A DNA stretch of 64,000 nt from Unio delphinus. Its lineage: Eukaryota; Mollusca; Bivalvia; Unionida; Unionidae. Shown piece after piece: positions 41,573 to 54,094 of the stretch. The notes beneath the pieces were generated by a model. That model saw only the letters and a program-made list of their open reading frames with translations, made no database searches and was not told the origin of the DNA. Within the stretch, counting starts at the first letter, position 1. Every line of letters starts with the position of its first letter. A program made the position numbers and the translations under genes. Location: NCBI GenBank assembly GCA_029339505.1, contig JAQISU010000022.1, positions 12,354,001 through 12,418,000 on the forward strand. Reading direction: 5' to 3'.

Positions 41573-41599
41573 ATATTAACACGTATAACATTAATTGTT

Positions 41600-42030
41600 C
41601 GCAGCCGAAAATGCTGAAACACGATGAAAACCTACGATTGTATCATGTTATTTCACCAAAACGAGGGCAACATTGTTAAGTTACAAGAAATCGTTGTTTT
41701 AACAAAATAAAGGCCGCACAAATTTTTTAGGGTACAGCTTTCCTGCTGGTTATTTCACCAAAACGAGGGCTATATTGTTGAACTTTTAGAAACCATCATT
41801 AGGTAAACTGCACAAATTTTGTAAGGTTCACCCTCTCTGCTGAAACACGATGAAAAATTAAAAAAGATGTTTCAACGATGAAGTACTGTTATTTGCCAAA
41901 ACGAGGACTAAATTGTTACATTACAAGGAACCGTTATTTTGACAAAATAAAAGCCGCCCAAATTTTGTAGGGTTCAGCATTCCCACAGCTCAGCGCTTAT
42001 CACATGCTTGTACATATCGGAGAGGGTGTA
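41600..42030. repeat. Terminal-repeat-like tandem units of the second element
   Basis: Three degenerate ~100-130-bp units start near 41650, 41752 and 41891 (ACCAAAACGAGG, later CCGC-CAAATTTTGTAGGGTTCAGC). At 41826-41842 is GTTCACCCTCTCTGCTG, identical to the outer end of the intact element's TIR. GCTGAAACACGATGAAAA occurs twice (about 41609 and 41839). This is probably the decayed TIR of the element whose gene lies next to it. Confidence 0.65.
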
Positions 42031-43839
42031 ACCTACTCGTACCTAGGATGCCATTTCTAAGATAAAGTTCCAAATGGAAAATAAAATGCAATAGACCTTT
42101 TCTAGATTAAAGAAAGCCGCTATTAAATGTTCATCTTGATAAAAGCATTGACAATAAATGGTTCCAGTCTAACAAGATGATCAATGCTAATACGGCCATA
42201 ATGAAAGCCACTTTGTAAAAAGAGAGATGAAATCATTGGTCTCCAAGTAACAAACAAGCCGATAATTCACCGTTCGGTTCATTCGTTTACACCCACAGCT
42301 CGTCAAAGCAATGGGACTATAATTGATAGGATATGTGATGTCTTTATCTGGTTTGGGAAATGGATTACTGCTAATTCACTTGAAAGTTTTGGTAACTTAC
42401 AAGTAACCCACATATAATTGAATATCTCCAAAAAGAGTTATTAATGATGGCTCTGTTAGTGTTTCAAAAACTGGACATGTATTTTGTCAGGCTCGGTTGA
42501 TGTATCAATGGTTGCTTATTGTTTTCTGAGCTACTGGATATGGATTTCAACCGTCGTTGTTTTGTTTTGATATTTTACTCTTCTGAAAACTTCTGAATAA
42601 TTAGACGATGACGAATGTTTAGAAAAAATATCAGCAATTTTATTTGCTATGTCATGTTTAGAATTGAAATTGTCATTGTCTGATTTAAGATGTCTAACGG
42701 AATCATGTTTTTCCTTTCCATTTTTTTTTTTTGGGGGGGGGACCGTGTCACATCATTCTTTATGGACGAACGAGAGTTTAAAGAAAAAACACATTTTCCG
42801 TGAAGCTCTTTCTTTTGTAAGGCGAACTCTAGTCCGGAAAATACGCTACTTACTTACATTTGCGAACCTTATGCAATTACAAAATTGTAATCGTGTTTCT
42901 CGGCATTTTCCATTAGCTTCCTTACATTATTTAAGAGAACAGGTGTCTGGGGTTCTGTTTGAGTTTGGTGAGGACATTGGAATGGATTCTTCTGCAATAT
43001 CGATTAAAATAGAAGTATAATGTTAAATATGATTATTAAAGTTTAACACGGTATAGCTGCTTTTATAAAGTGTTTCGAACATGGCCAAATTAACCTTAAT
43101 TAATTTCCTTTAATTCCATTTAGTAATTGTTTCATCGATTGTACATTTAGTATTCTGAAGAGAGATCAGAAAGTGTTCATTGCTATCAAATCATCAGCGA
43201 CCTTCCAAAAATAATCTAAGAGTAGCGAACAAATTGGCAGATCGATACATGTGTATGTAACCGTTCCTGGATGTAAATATGTAAATGATTTGGTATTATA
43301 TAGCTACAAATCGTGTCTAGAAATGATATATTTTACCTTTATGCTTCTGTCGCTTATGCCATTTGATCCCCATAAATGTTATGGCCATTAACATCCCCAA
43401 GTAAAGCAAATGGGTCGGTCAGTTCTTGAAGACGGTTGTCTAATTGTATTGGTAGAGTGTTAGTGTTTGGTTATATATAAATTAAACTTAAGGAAACTGC
43501 TAGACGTAGAGTGACGCTTATACCAATGGCGTGCAAGTTTGTGTTTATGGGAATGACGCTGTGATGGATCTCATTGTTTCAACTCATTCTTTCACATTTT
43601 CAACCTTCATATAGTATGTGCTATAAGGTGAGTATCTTCTTAGTATGGTGTCTGTATCTTTTACAAATCTTTGTCGAAGATATAGTACTACAGGATCATG
43701 TTCATTTAAAATTACATGAATGTCGTATCAGCAGATTGTAAGTTATCAACAACTGCGTTAAATATTTGACTTTTCTGTTATGCAATTAAGGAGAAGAGAT
43801 TACAATTCGGTTAGACTTTTACGGGGGAAATATATATGC
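42031..43839. other. Gene-free
   Basis: No supported gene. There is a poly-T/poly-G run near 42721-42740. A 123-codon plus-strand frame at 42649-43020 shows no recognisable feature. Confidence 0.45.
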
Positions 43840-44620
43840 TTACTTGTCTGGAGGAAGTATTGGGTTAGTTGTAGGTATGGAGCCACCTTGAGTACATGGA
43901 ACAAATGCTTCTACATTCAAGTCCTCGACGTCGTCAAACATGTTGTACATTAGACCCCACCTTTGCTGACTATTTAATTGTGATCTACCTTTGATCTTTG
44001 GAGATTTTGGTTCTGTTTGAAGGAATATTGTTTTCTTCTCAGGTTTGTAATATGGAGTGTTTGAGCCAGATAGTACATCAAGTGGGCTTCTTTGAGTTTG
44101 TGCGTCTTCAGATGTTTTAGAATTGTAGTTCCATAAAGTTGAGAAGGCTGGATCGGGAAGGATTTTCAATCTTGTACAAGCCTTAGGGCCCCTGAAAAGG
44201 AGATGTTAGATGTGTACCTTACGTTTTGTAAGTATTTCTCTTGTTTCCATTTTGCACAGTTCATGGAAATGGCGTGGTGTTCCTTTCCAGAATTGACACA
44301 ATACGGAGTTGCTCTATACTCAAATTCCCGTAGACAAGGGTGTTGTTTGGTTGATGGTGGGTATAATTGTGTTGTGTTTTGCAAATTGTTGTTATGTTTA
44401 ATGCAGATTCTACGGATGACAGTAATAATTTCATTTTTTTAAACCCTTCGATGATTTCTCTGTCTCTGACTCCAGAGAAGTCACTACAACGAATTTCGCC
44501 ATTTGAAGTATTTAATGATGCGTGGGCGAAACAGATTGCTGGAATAACGTCAAATGTTTTATTGTTCATGAATATTATCAGTTTGCGTATTCCGATGACA
44601 CTCTAGAAGCACACCACCTC
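43840..44620 (-). pseudogene. LINE ORF1 (gag-like) fragment
   Basis: Across shifting frames on the minus strand: SLNTSNGEIRC, then CLREFEYRATPYC with a degenerate CCHC knuckle (one Cys replaced by Ser), then an acidic tail. This is the layout of ORF1 in Jockey/CR1-type retrotransposons. Broken by frameshifts and without a partner RT nearby. Confidence 0.6.
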
Positions 44621-45960
44621 ATTTTAAGCTTTTGACACTTTTGTGTCGGGCGACTAATCCAAGTATAGTCACTTCAACTATACATGCTGATAATACGTTA
44701 CGTGGTTTGCTTACATCTTTGAATGGTATAACCATGAATCATTAAATATTCCACTCCATATGGTTCATCCTTAGAGTCTGATATGGTTTGGCATCTCTTG
44801 AATTCACTTCTTATGTTAATTTTCCATTGTATTAGTTTTTGGATATGTTAGACGTTTAGGCTCTAATAAACTGTAACAAAGACAGAATGAAAGCAACAAG
44901 GTTTAGTTTTAAATTTAACACATTTATTTCCCTGGAACGTAAAGTTTTATGAATCGAATCCAAAAATAATACAAGAATAATCCATGAATTGAATTACAAA
45001 AGTCCCAGTAAAGAAATGGTCTAATAGATACAAGTTTGAGTCATGTTGGAAACTTCAAAATGGAAAACTATGACGTTTGCTGAATTCTGTTTTATATTTA
45101 TCTATAGTTACTTATACAATCACAAGATTTAACACTCCGGTGTTGGAAATCAGAATAAGGTTTTTGTCCATGAATTGGGAATGAGCACATCCGATATTTC
45201 AAGAAATACGATTAATCCTATAAAGTCCTAATGACCTGACGAAATATTAGCATGGATTGAAAAACATGGATACAGCAAAAGAAAATGACCTAAAGTCACA
45301 TGCAAAAGCACACAACTAAACTATATTTCACTAAAACAAACATTTTATTGTAGTCTAAGACGCATTTACGGACAAATCCCTAAATTGCGAAACCACCCAA
45401 CAAAACTGCGAGGAGGGAGGAATCACGTGATCGTTTGATGCACTATTAACATGACCTGACGGGAAGCAGTCACTTTTACTTAAAACTTAAAGGTTCTTTA
45501 CATCTTCGATAGTCTCATCTTGACCTTGACAACAATCAATCATTTAAAAATAATAATAAGATGTTTACCTAATTTCTTCTATGATTAAATCAAGGTCATT
45601 ATCTACTTTAACATTACTTGTTTCTTAAAGAAACTTTGGTCTCCCGATTTGCTGGAAAAAAGCATCATCTCTAGTGAATGTATCAGCATATACTGAAAGA
45701 AACAAAGAATTTAAAACTGACAGACTATATTAACATACACCAAATATATACTCATCATCCATGGCTATAGTAATCGATTTTTTCTAATCAGTTATAATTT
45801 TGACATTTGCAATCAAACATTCCCACAATTTCTTTTCGAACATTATCGAGATTATATACCCACCATGCAAAGACTTGAATCGTTTCACAAGATTCATTCT
45901 TAGGCGGTTGAATTTTTTATTCAACTTTTTTCTAACTTTAATACCAGTCTAATATAATAA

Positions 45961-46433
45961 TTAGGGCATAACCGATTAGCATTTTTCTACCGATTTCCGA
46001 TTCCGGACTTTGGGCATGAAATGTTTCCGATTCCGGATACGATTCAATTAATCGGAAATGCTAAATCCGTATCTCTTTTCTAAAAAATTTCATCTTCCGT
46101 TTCCGAGTTTCTGGTATCTGGTTTGGCTGTGTCTAGCATGTTACTTAGTACTTTACCATATCCGGTTTCATTTCCGGTTTTCACCCGCCAGTTGAAATAG
46201 ATTGTCTCACAGCGTGGTTGTGTTGACCATATTGGACTTTTCTGACTTCTTATTTAACTTTATTAACGCATTATCGAATGACACGCAGTGTTAGACACGG
46301 TGCTATAGAAATTCAACTTTATTATTTTTATTATCCGAATCGGTCGTTCCTGCCTTGTCCGACTCCGATTAATCGGAAGTTCATACTATCCGGTGGAATC
46401 CGATTTCCGGATCAAAAGTCGGTTATGCCCTAA
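45961..46433. mobile_element. Non-autonomous inverted-repeat (MITE-like) element
   Basis: Ends TTAGGGCATAACCGA and TCGGTTATGCCCTAA form perfect 15-bp inverted termini. The interior is rich in CCGATTTCCG-type subrepeats and has no coding capacity. The left duplicate lacks it at the matching point (about 32980), giving an approximate empty site. Superfamily unknown. Confidence 0.8.
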
Positions 46434-46530
46434 TGAATACTTTAATATAATAAGATATAGTCTTATGGTCATGGAACCTGAGGAACGGGAAAATCATGAA
46501 ACCATAATTATCATCACATGGATAATAAAC

Positions 46531-46536
<6 letters not shown>

Positions 46537-46587
<51 letters not shown>
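46537..46587. repeat. (TAA)n microsatellite
   Basis: Occupies the same place in the duplication as the (TAA)n/hairpin at 33.15-33.38 kb, but without the hairpin arms. Confidence 0.9.
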
Positions 46588-46588
<1 letters not shown>

Positions 46589-47024
46589 TATTTATCCAGA
46601 TAAAATAAGTAGCTACCATCTAATTAATGCTCCGAATATTACAACAAATACAAACAATGTAAATGGTTAGCAGACTACAAGGTTAACATATACTGCATAA
46701 ACAAATGCGTATGTAACAGAAATTAATATACATTATACAAGTTTGAGATACTATTGAAATAGATATATAACATCTGCCATGTATAAACGTTTTATGCATA
46801 TCAGATTGGGGCTGCTCATTAACATATTTGGAGAGGTACATGTATTTTACAAGTTGAAGCATTAGGTGCTTGGATAATACCATTCTCTAAATTATTCTAT
46901 AAAACTGTACTTGCGTCAGCAAACAATCTTCAAAACATACTATGTCAGAATTTATTGTTATCAAGTAACCGTGCATTTTTGTGCTAAAGTTGGAATAATC
47001 CTTTGCAAACATATTTCGACTTTG

Positions 47025-47831
47025 TTATTCAATCATATTCAATTGTGTCATGCAAGGAATTTTGCTTGATTGTTCACATGCGCTAAATTTCAATTCGGTC
47101 ATTCCAAACTGGAACGTAACATCCACAATATGTTGTTCCTTACTCGGATTTGGAATTTTGACATTCAAGCCCCCCAGTAATATGCACCCTGGATCAGTGG
47201 TGAACCGTGGATTCTTTTCCTTGGTGTAGTAGACATCAAGTTTTAAGATCTCTTGGAAATATTCTACAGTCTGATATGATTTTTCAACAGAGAATCCACT
47301 CTTAACTTCCGAGTCTGCTGAGACAATAATATCGAAAACATATTTACATCTTAATCCCGTATCAGACCTAAACTTTTTCTCCTCTGGATGGGTTCCCTCT
47401 TTGAACTCTGGAACGATTCTTAAACCATATGTAAAGCAAAGAACTCTAGATTCAATGATCTGAGGTAGTCTACCATACAGAACCGCTCCCTTTGCAATGG
47501 TAATTCCAGCATCCTTTGGAATGATGACCTTTATTCCATTTTTACCATCAAACGTTCCAATAACGACATTTTGTACAAATGGGGACTCAGAGAAACCCCC
47601 TACCATAAGAATATGGGATATACCCGTCACTGGGCCTTTCTCAAGTATGCATTTCATATGGTCGACAATTTGGTCTGTTGCTTGTCGAAAAAGTTTCTCA
47701 ACTAGTGTGGACGCTATCACCAGGTTGCCTTCACGCAGAGATATTTCTTTGCTGTGGACAGATTCCTCCAGACACTTCTTGAAGCCTTGTTTTAAGTTCT
47801 GTTCGCACTTTTTATCTAGCGTCGGTGGAAG
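47025..47831 (-). CDS. HSPA12-like protein, exon 5 (C-terminal)
   Basis: Terminal exon from an acceptor (TTGTAG) just beyond 47831 to TGA at 47025. It opens LPPTLDKKCEQNLKQGF and carries EKLFRQATDQIVDHMKC and MVGGFSESPFVQ, the Hsp70-superfamily adenosine-binding motif, then VLCFTYGLR and FTTDPGCILLGG. The C-terminal ~90 residues form the short substrate-domain-like end seen in HSPA12-type proteins, which are atypical Hsp70 relatives expanded in molluscs. The frame is open throughout. Whether the whole gene is functional depends on the stop in exon 2. Confidence 0.72.
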   Translation of the reverse strand, partial: LPPTLDKKCEQNLKQGFKKCLEESVHSKEISLREGNLVIASTLVEKLFRQATDQIVDHMKCILEKGPVTGISHILMVGGFSESPFVQNVVIGTFDGKNGIKVIIPKDAGITIAKGAVLYGRLPQIIESRVLCFTYGLRIVPEFKEGTHPEEKKFRSDTGLRCKYVFDIIVSADSEVKSGFSVEKSYQTVEYFQEILKLDVYYTKEKNPRFTTDPGCILLGGLNVKIPNPSKEQHIVDVTFQFGMTELKFSACEQSSKIPCMTQLNMIE

Positions 47832-48158
47832 CTACAATACAAAACATATGAGCTACTAAAGTTGGCACACATCATAAATAACGTTTTATCATACCTTTTT
47901 GTTCCATAAAGGACTATAATGAAAGTAAATCAGTGTTTTAAATCTATATACTAATCTGTGTGGCTCCAGCCTCTCGATAAATGCCTACGAGCTTTAAACA
48001 GCATGCATTTCTAGCAAAGTATATTTCAAGTAAAACGGCACAAGTGTAAGTACGTTTTTATCCTAGCGAACTCTCTTTCTTTTGTAACCTTTGCAACAGT
48101 ATTTTCATAGAAAATAAACAAGGGAAAAGAAACCCTAAACACCATGTCATGTATGTAC

Positions 48159-48412
48159 CTTAATAATCATGTTCATTCTTCTCTTGTCAAACACTCGTTT
48201 TTTTCCCTCGAATTCATTAAATAGCTCTAAGAAGTCATATGTATTATCTTTTCTAAATAAATCCACCACAGAACCCGTTACAATGTTGATCAACAGCATC
48301 CGGAAAGCTCTGTCCACCTCTGTACCTCCCCATGGACCTCCACTGGCTTTCGACAGCTCCTTCAGTCTTCCGTCCTCAAGTTTCTCATGAACTGTCATGT
48401 CAGCTGTGCCTC
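48159..48412 (-). CDS. HSPA12-like protein, exon 4
   Basis: Open exon between a good acceptor (TTTTCAG at 48413) and donor (GTACAT below 48159). It encodes GGTADMTVHEKLEDGRLKEL, SGGPWGGTEVD and FEGKKR, typical of the HSPA12 nucleotide-binding domain (phosphate-binding loop continuing from exon 3). Confidence 0.75.
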
Positions 48413-51400
48413 CTGAAAAGACGTTAAGTGGTATTGTATAATATTATGTTGTATGAAATAGAATTATTCAAAATACTCAGTAGGTTCCATAAAGGGTTTG
48501 TAAAGCATACAACAGTTCTGCGGAGACTTCAAAATATTACTCACACAGGAAATGCAAACGTTATTAAATCGAGATTGTACTTTTATCCGTGGTATGAGCA
48601 ATTGCCCTTACCTCATCCAAACACCAAAATGTTGTACTGACTCCTCCTACATGAATAACGATGCAAATTCACAAACTTGTTCTTATTTATTTTATCAGTG
48701 CTTCTGTATATAAAAGGAGCTAATTGGGACATCATCAAATACCTTCTTATATAATGTCGAGTTAAATGATGGGTAGCAAAGTTGATAAAGGAAACTGAAC
48801 ATGCTCAGATCATAAGAACAAAACAAAGCAACGTGACCATGCACTCCCATAAGGTAAAACGCCGAACGTACAAGATGCAATCGTACTGTAAAATATATTT
48901 AAGATGATATCCAGGCATCAGCTTTAACGGAATATCAGCACGAAATGCTGGACAATCAATCCCAATAAACTTACCAATGCTAGAAAATATGTTATAATAC
49001 CTTTAATTATAATGGGAAGACGTGTTATATAAACCGTATTATATCAGAGGACACTAGAAATATGCAATGTAGTCAATGCTCACCTTTGATGAGGTATGCG
49101 TTGAATCAGGTAGGTTTGTTCTTCACGCATTGGACACAACCATTACTATCTCATCGCTACGATTATTTCTTGTTGATGCGTGCAAGTCTCCAATCATCGG
49201 TTTGATATACAGAAGCTTGTTTGTAGAAATTTGAAGCCACACAAGTGACAAAATACATTTAACATATAAATTTATATCATTTTTAAAATTCGCAAAATGT
49301 GGAACTTTTTATTCCAAGAATGGTAACTGTATGGCAACTTTGGTTACTTTATATGCCCTACTATTTCTCTTAAGATTAATGTAAGTGATAAAAGATAGAG
49401 TAATCTTCCCAACGTTTTCTTGACACCAATTACGCAACAGAAAAAGGGTATAGTTTGTAGAAAACAACGTTCTATTTACAACAACGCATGGTGTTTCGAT
49501 ATAATTATTATCTTTTTTAGCAACAATTTTTAAAAAATTAAATAAGACGAATCTTGAATAATGCAAAGGTTTTACAGGATTTGAGGCGTTGGCAAATGGC
49601 TGCAAATCAATTAATCGGATCTATATTGCTGACCTATTAGCTTGTTGATAAAGTTTAAGGAAAATATTTCAAGTGTACAGTTTTATCTAGATGTGTTATT
49701 TCGATTTAAGTAGCTGAGACAGATAGGATGTTAGGGCGTCATTACTTTGATCATGTAAGAACATTTGCTTTGACAGGTATCAATCAATTGTCAGAATAAA
49801 TGAAATCAGGTAGAACGAGACCAAAATATGTTTAACTGATAAATACGGTAATGGACAAAAGCTCGTGTCGCACGTCGATGGTCCTGTTGACGTGAATGCT
49901 TGCGAAAAATACAACCAATGATTCCAGTACATCGCGTCAGTGATGTGTGTGTGTGATTGTGTGTTTCATTAGGATTTGTAACGTATCTTTCACATTTTTC
50001 AGTTGTATTGCTACGATGCCTGTAGTGAGGCAGTTTGTATAGTGATCCCTAGCACTGGGGCATCATGCCGCAGACATGTAGCATGATATCCCACCCAGTC
50101 ACATTATCCTGTCACCAGGTCGACCAGACCGAACACTAACCTCTTAATGCTGAGTGGCAAGCGAGGCAGCTGTTAGTAGCATCTTTTAAATCTTTGGTAT
50201 GACTCGACCGGGAATTGAACCCAAGACCTCCCGCTTCCGCTGCGGACGCTCTAACCACTAGGCCACCTAAGCGGTCGTGACAGTGATAAATGTCTTTCCA
50301 ATATACTCCTTAGCTCTTAGAGTAAAACCATAAAAAGGAGATGACAGACACAACGATTTTAGATAGATGCACATAATTAATGAAATATTGAAATGATCCT
50401 GGATACTGAGTTTAACAGGAAGGACAATTTATTGATGGGCACTGAATAATTCAGGTACATTTCAACTCATCATTCACACAATTACCTGCTGTCAAAATGT
50501 ACGTAATGTCAGCCTACTAACGATGCTTTAACTCAAATAACAACAACACTTATCTACCATATTTAAATTTTGTTATAAGAGGTTTTTATCTTGCGCGTGA
50601 ATTTGAAATTCCTCAGGCGAGATAAAGGCTAATATGTACTTGATCCATAAGTGGACTTGAAACTAAAGCTGCTCACCAAAGCTCTCAGAAGTCTACTTTT
50701 GCTCTTGAATTAGCTGCTTATAAACATAAATACTACTATAGTGCAGGTACTGTCGAGTACAGGCGAACGTTGCCAATTAATATAATCAATGATGTGGCAT
50801 ACCAAGAGTAACGAACAAGCTGGACATAATGTTCATTATACATGATTGTAACGATCTGAAAGATTTAGGTAATCAATGTTAAATCGGGGCCTGCAATGAA
50901 TGTGCGCTTGATAATATTTAAACATTTCTATTTGAAAATTTCAACATTTCTATTTGTAAACGTTAACATAATGCTCATGTTAACAAATGTTACGACATTG
51001 TTCCGAAACAAGCGACTGCGAAGGACGGTCTATTGGTATAAAAACAACTAATAGTGCAACAAAGTACTATAAAATATCGTTTTGCTAAATACAAAGATGA
51101 CATAAAGCTGTCCAAGATCTCCACAGTGATGAAGATGGCAATATTAAACGACTCGGCGTTTTTGCTGTAATTTTCTGGAAGCTGATCAAATAGAATTTTT
51201 CCATTTGTATAGATTTGTTTCACTAACATTTATCTTGTATTTTGTGAGTGAGCACGGTTGCTCTTCAGGATCACAGAAAACAATGAGGAACAAGAAAATA
51301 AAGTGATCAGTAAGACGTTCATCGTCACATACACTTCAGGCTTTCCATCTTCTGTAGAAGTCAGATAACAGAATATTTTGTATTCCAGGGTGTTCTCCCA

Positions 51401-52583
51401 CTGAATGATGTTTCCTAGAAGATGTACAATCTTTATGATATTTAAATGAACATAAGTTCTCAGTATAGTGGTAGTTTTGTTTGATACCTTATCATGAATT
51501 TAGTATTCATACATTTGATCTAGCAATAACATATTAGTATTTATTCTTTATATTTAACGCTTTTTCATACGCTTACCTGTAGTATGTTTTTGCACAAGGT
51601 CTGTGATATATGTTAGTTCTACTGAGTGATCCATTGTCCAAAAATTAATTGCACATTTTAATTTCATGACAAATTTTTGTCTTCATTTTGCAGCAAATAG
51701 ACGTATGGAATGTATTGCAAGGTGGTACATGAACTGATTCTTCGACCGATAAATACAACCTAACATTAATTATATTTACTAACATATAGATCAACAAGTA
51801 AAATATAGGTATGTATTCCTTAATTTTATTTTAAAAGACGAGAAACAACTCTTTACAGATAAAAAGAAAAATCATTGTCGAGACAATGCAACCAATCGCT
51901 GTTCAAAGACACATTCTCTTTGGATTTTATGGAACTATCATCCACTACGATACAAACTCTGTGTTAAGGCCTATGTTACACTTGAAGTGTACTGGTTGTA
52001 TCTATCGAAATGATCATTCGTAGAACTGCGAACAGAAAAGTTCTGTTTTTTTATATTTTATTATTTTCATTAATTGAATTAAACATTTGTATCACCTATG
52101 TACACAAAAGCCTTTTCATTTTTCCAACTTTATAACTGAAAACTGTTTATTTGACACTGGTTATACGGTTAGGGATATCGTTATTAATGATAGCTGTGGT
52201 GATGTTTTAGTGCAAACATAATGATGTCATGAGTTTAAAAAGATGTTTACACAACAGGGTTCTACCAATCGGAAACGGAGAATAGAGAAAAAAGCAAACT
52301 GAATAAAAGAAACTAGCTTATTATGTTCAGGATTGCGGTAATATTGGTTTCATGCGGTTTGCCTGCGTTTATTGTGGTATAAATAGTCAGTCAGATGTGG
52401 GTCTTGTTTTATGCATAAGTGCTGAAACATATAAAACTTTACACTCACAACAATAACGATTTCAGCTAAGAACAACACATCCATCAACGGCGACCCATCA
52501 CAACCCACATTCATAGCCAACACTGATTCACTTTGATAGATTAACCTGAAAAATGTTACATGGTTTTAGAAGTTCCGACTTAC
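48413..52583 (-). other. Intron of the HSPA12-like gene
   Basis: Carries a SINE at 49.9-50.3 kb. Otherwise it is AT-rich and partly alignable to 34.3-36.2 kb. No other gene supported. Confidence 0.55.
49945..50277 (-). mobile_element. tRNA-derived SINE (second copy)
   Basis: Minus-strand tRNA-like head (TGGCCTAGTGGTTAGAGCG A-box; GGTCTTGGGTTCAATTCC B-box) followed by the same body as at 22.3 kb. It is absent from the collinear part of the left duplicate, so it inserted after duplication or was lost there. Confidence 0.8.
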
Positions 52584-52739
52584 CTCCTAAATCAACTATC
52601 ATGTATTTGGTTCCGGATGGTGCTGCAGCAAACAACGCCAGTTGATCTCGACCGCTCCAAGTGCTTACAGGAACGTGTTGGCAAAAAAAGGACGCAGCTT
52701 CGGGCTCAAGAGCAATCTCCAATTTGTCTGACGCAATAT
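52584..52739 (-). CDS. HSPA12-like protein, exon 3
   Basis: Acceptor TATGCAG above 52739 and donor GTAAGT below 52584. Encodes LEIALEPEAASFFCQ and GTKYMIVDLGG. This is the family's phosphate-2 loop, split by the intron exactly at the glycines, as in exon 4's GGTADMT. The reading frame is open. Confidence 0.75.
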
Positions 52740-54094
52740 CTGCATAGAAAAACAGAAGAAGACACGTCAAATCCGCTGGAATATGGACATGTGACCAAAG
52801 TGGAAACAAGATCGTTCAATTCACTGACCTCTGACTAAAAGCTGATGTATGAGCATGTAATTATACAATCCGAATACCTCAGATGATTTTCTGTAGTAGG
52901 TTGAAAAAGTTGACATCTTTTCCTCGTATACATTGTCTAATAGTATTATATTTCTTCGGTTTTTTAAAAAAAAATATCAACCGTGGCTATTTGAAATCAT
53001 GTTTACAAATTGGAAAAGAGTTCAGGCAATTTAGTTTTGTGAGAAATTTAGGATAATTCTCTTGAACGGTGTAACGGAAATCGTTATTAAAGTTGTTTTA
53101 TATCTAATATTCGCAGCTTCATTTGATATATCGGCATCATTGGGTGAACATTTCAAGCGTACAATTCAGGGTATTTTCTGTCAAAGTTGGTCAATTTTTG
53201 TTGATTGATCTTGAAATAGTCTTTCGTATGTCTCTTTGCTGTTCATGTTGCAGGTAATTTTTATAATGGCTTGTAGGCATAATTTATCTACCTTTCAAAG
53301 GTCTTCTTGCCATAAAACATTTCGCCAAATGTCATAACGTTCTGTATGGCAATGATTGAGAAAAAGACCATAAAACGGTTTGTTTGTGGCAATCATATAT
53401 TCGAAGAAAGTTATTTATCCTGAATTGCTTTATTTGAAATTGGGTCAAATTCAGTTAAGCGGTTTTTGAGAAGTCAACTAAAAGTGTTGATCACATATTC
53501 GATAGCATTTGTTAACATGCAAAGTTTTCTATCTCACATTGACTAATGTTATATTTACTCAAACTTTGTAACGACGACCACACTTTACGGCAGCTGGGAA
53601 GTACGTGCACGCAAATGCATTTTATGCCAGGACGATTTTTTCTTAAAAGTGGATACGTTCTGCTAAGAGTATTTTGAGAAGTTGCTTTAGGATAAATGTT
53701 TTATTATCAGTTGTCATATATGATGGTTGATCGGAAGCATTGATGCCCTTTACGTCATGATGACATCTAGTAAACTTTGTCAGAATCTGTTCCGCGAATT
53801 TTATGAAGAAATATGTTTAAATCCTTTTCGTTATATTTAGTAATTGCGACCATATTTCATTGCGGAATGGAATATACTGAACACAATGGAAAGGCAAACA
53901 TTGCAAAGATAATCGGTACCAGATGTATTTGTGTTTTATTATAAAAATTGAGAAAATAACTGTAAATGAATACACGATAGACGACACACCATGAACGCAA
54001 GGCCATACCATGAAACTAACATGAATTTATTGCCACTTAAACAACAAAAGGTAAAGTATATTTGCAATATATTTGCATGTAATACAGTTGAAAA

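Noticed and set aside
50212..50277. tRNA gene (also 22500-22575)
   Set aside because: A and B boxes are present, but both copies continue into the same non-tRNA body, which identifies SINEs.
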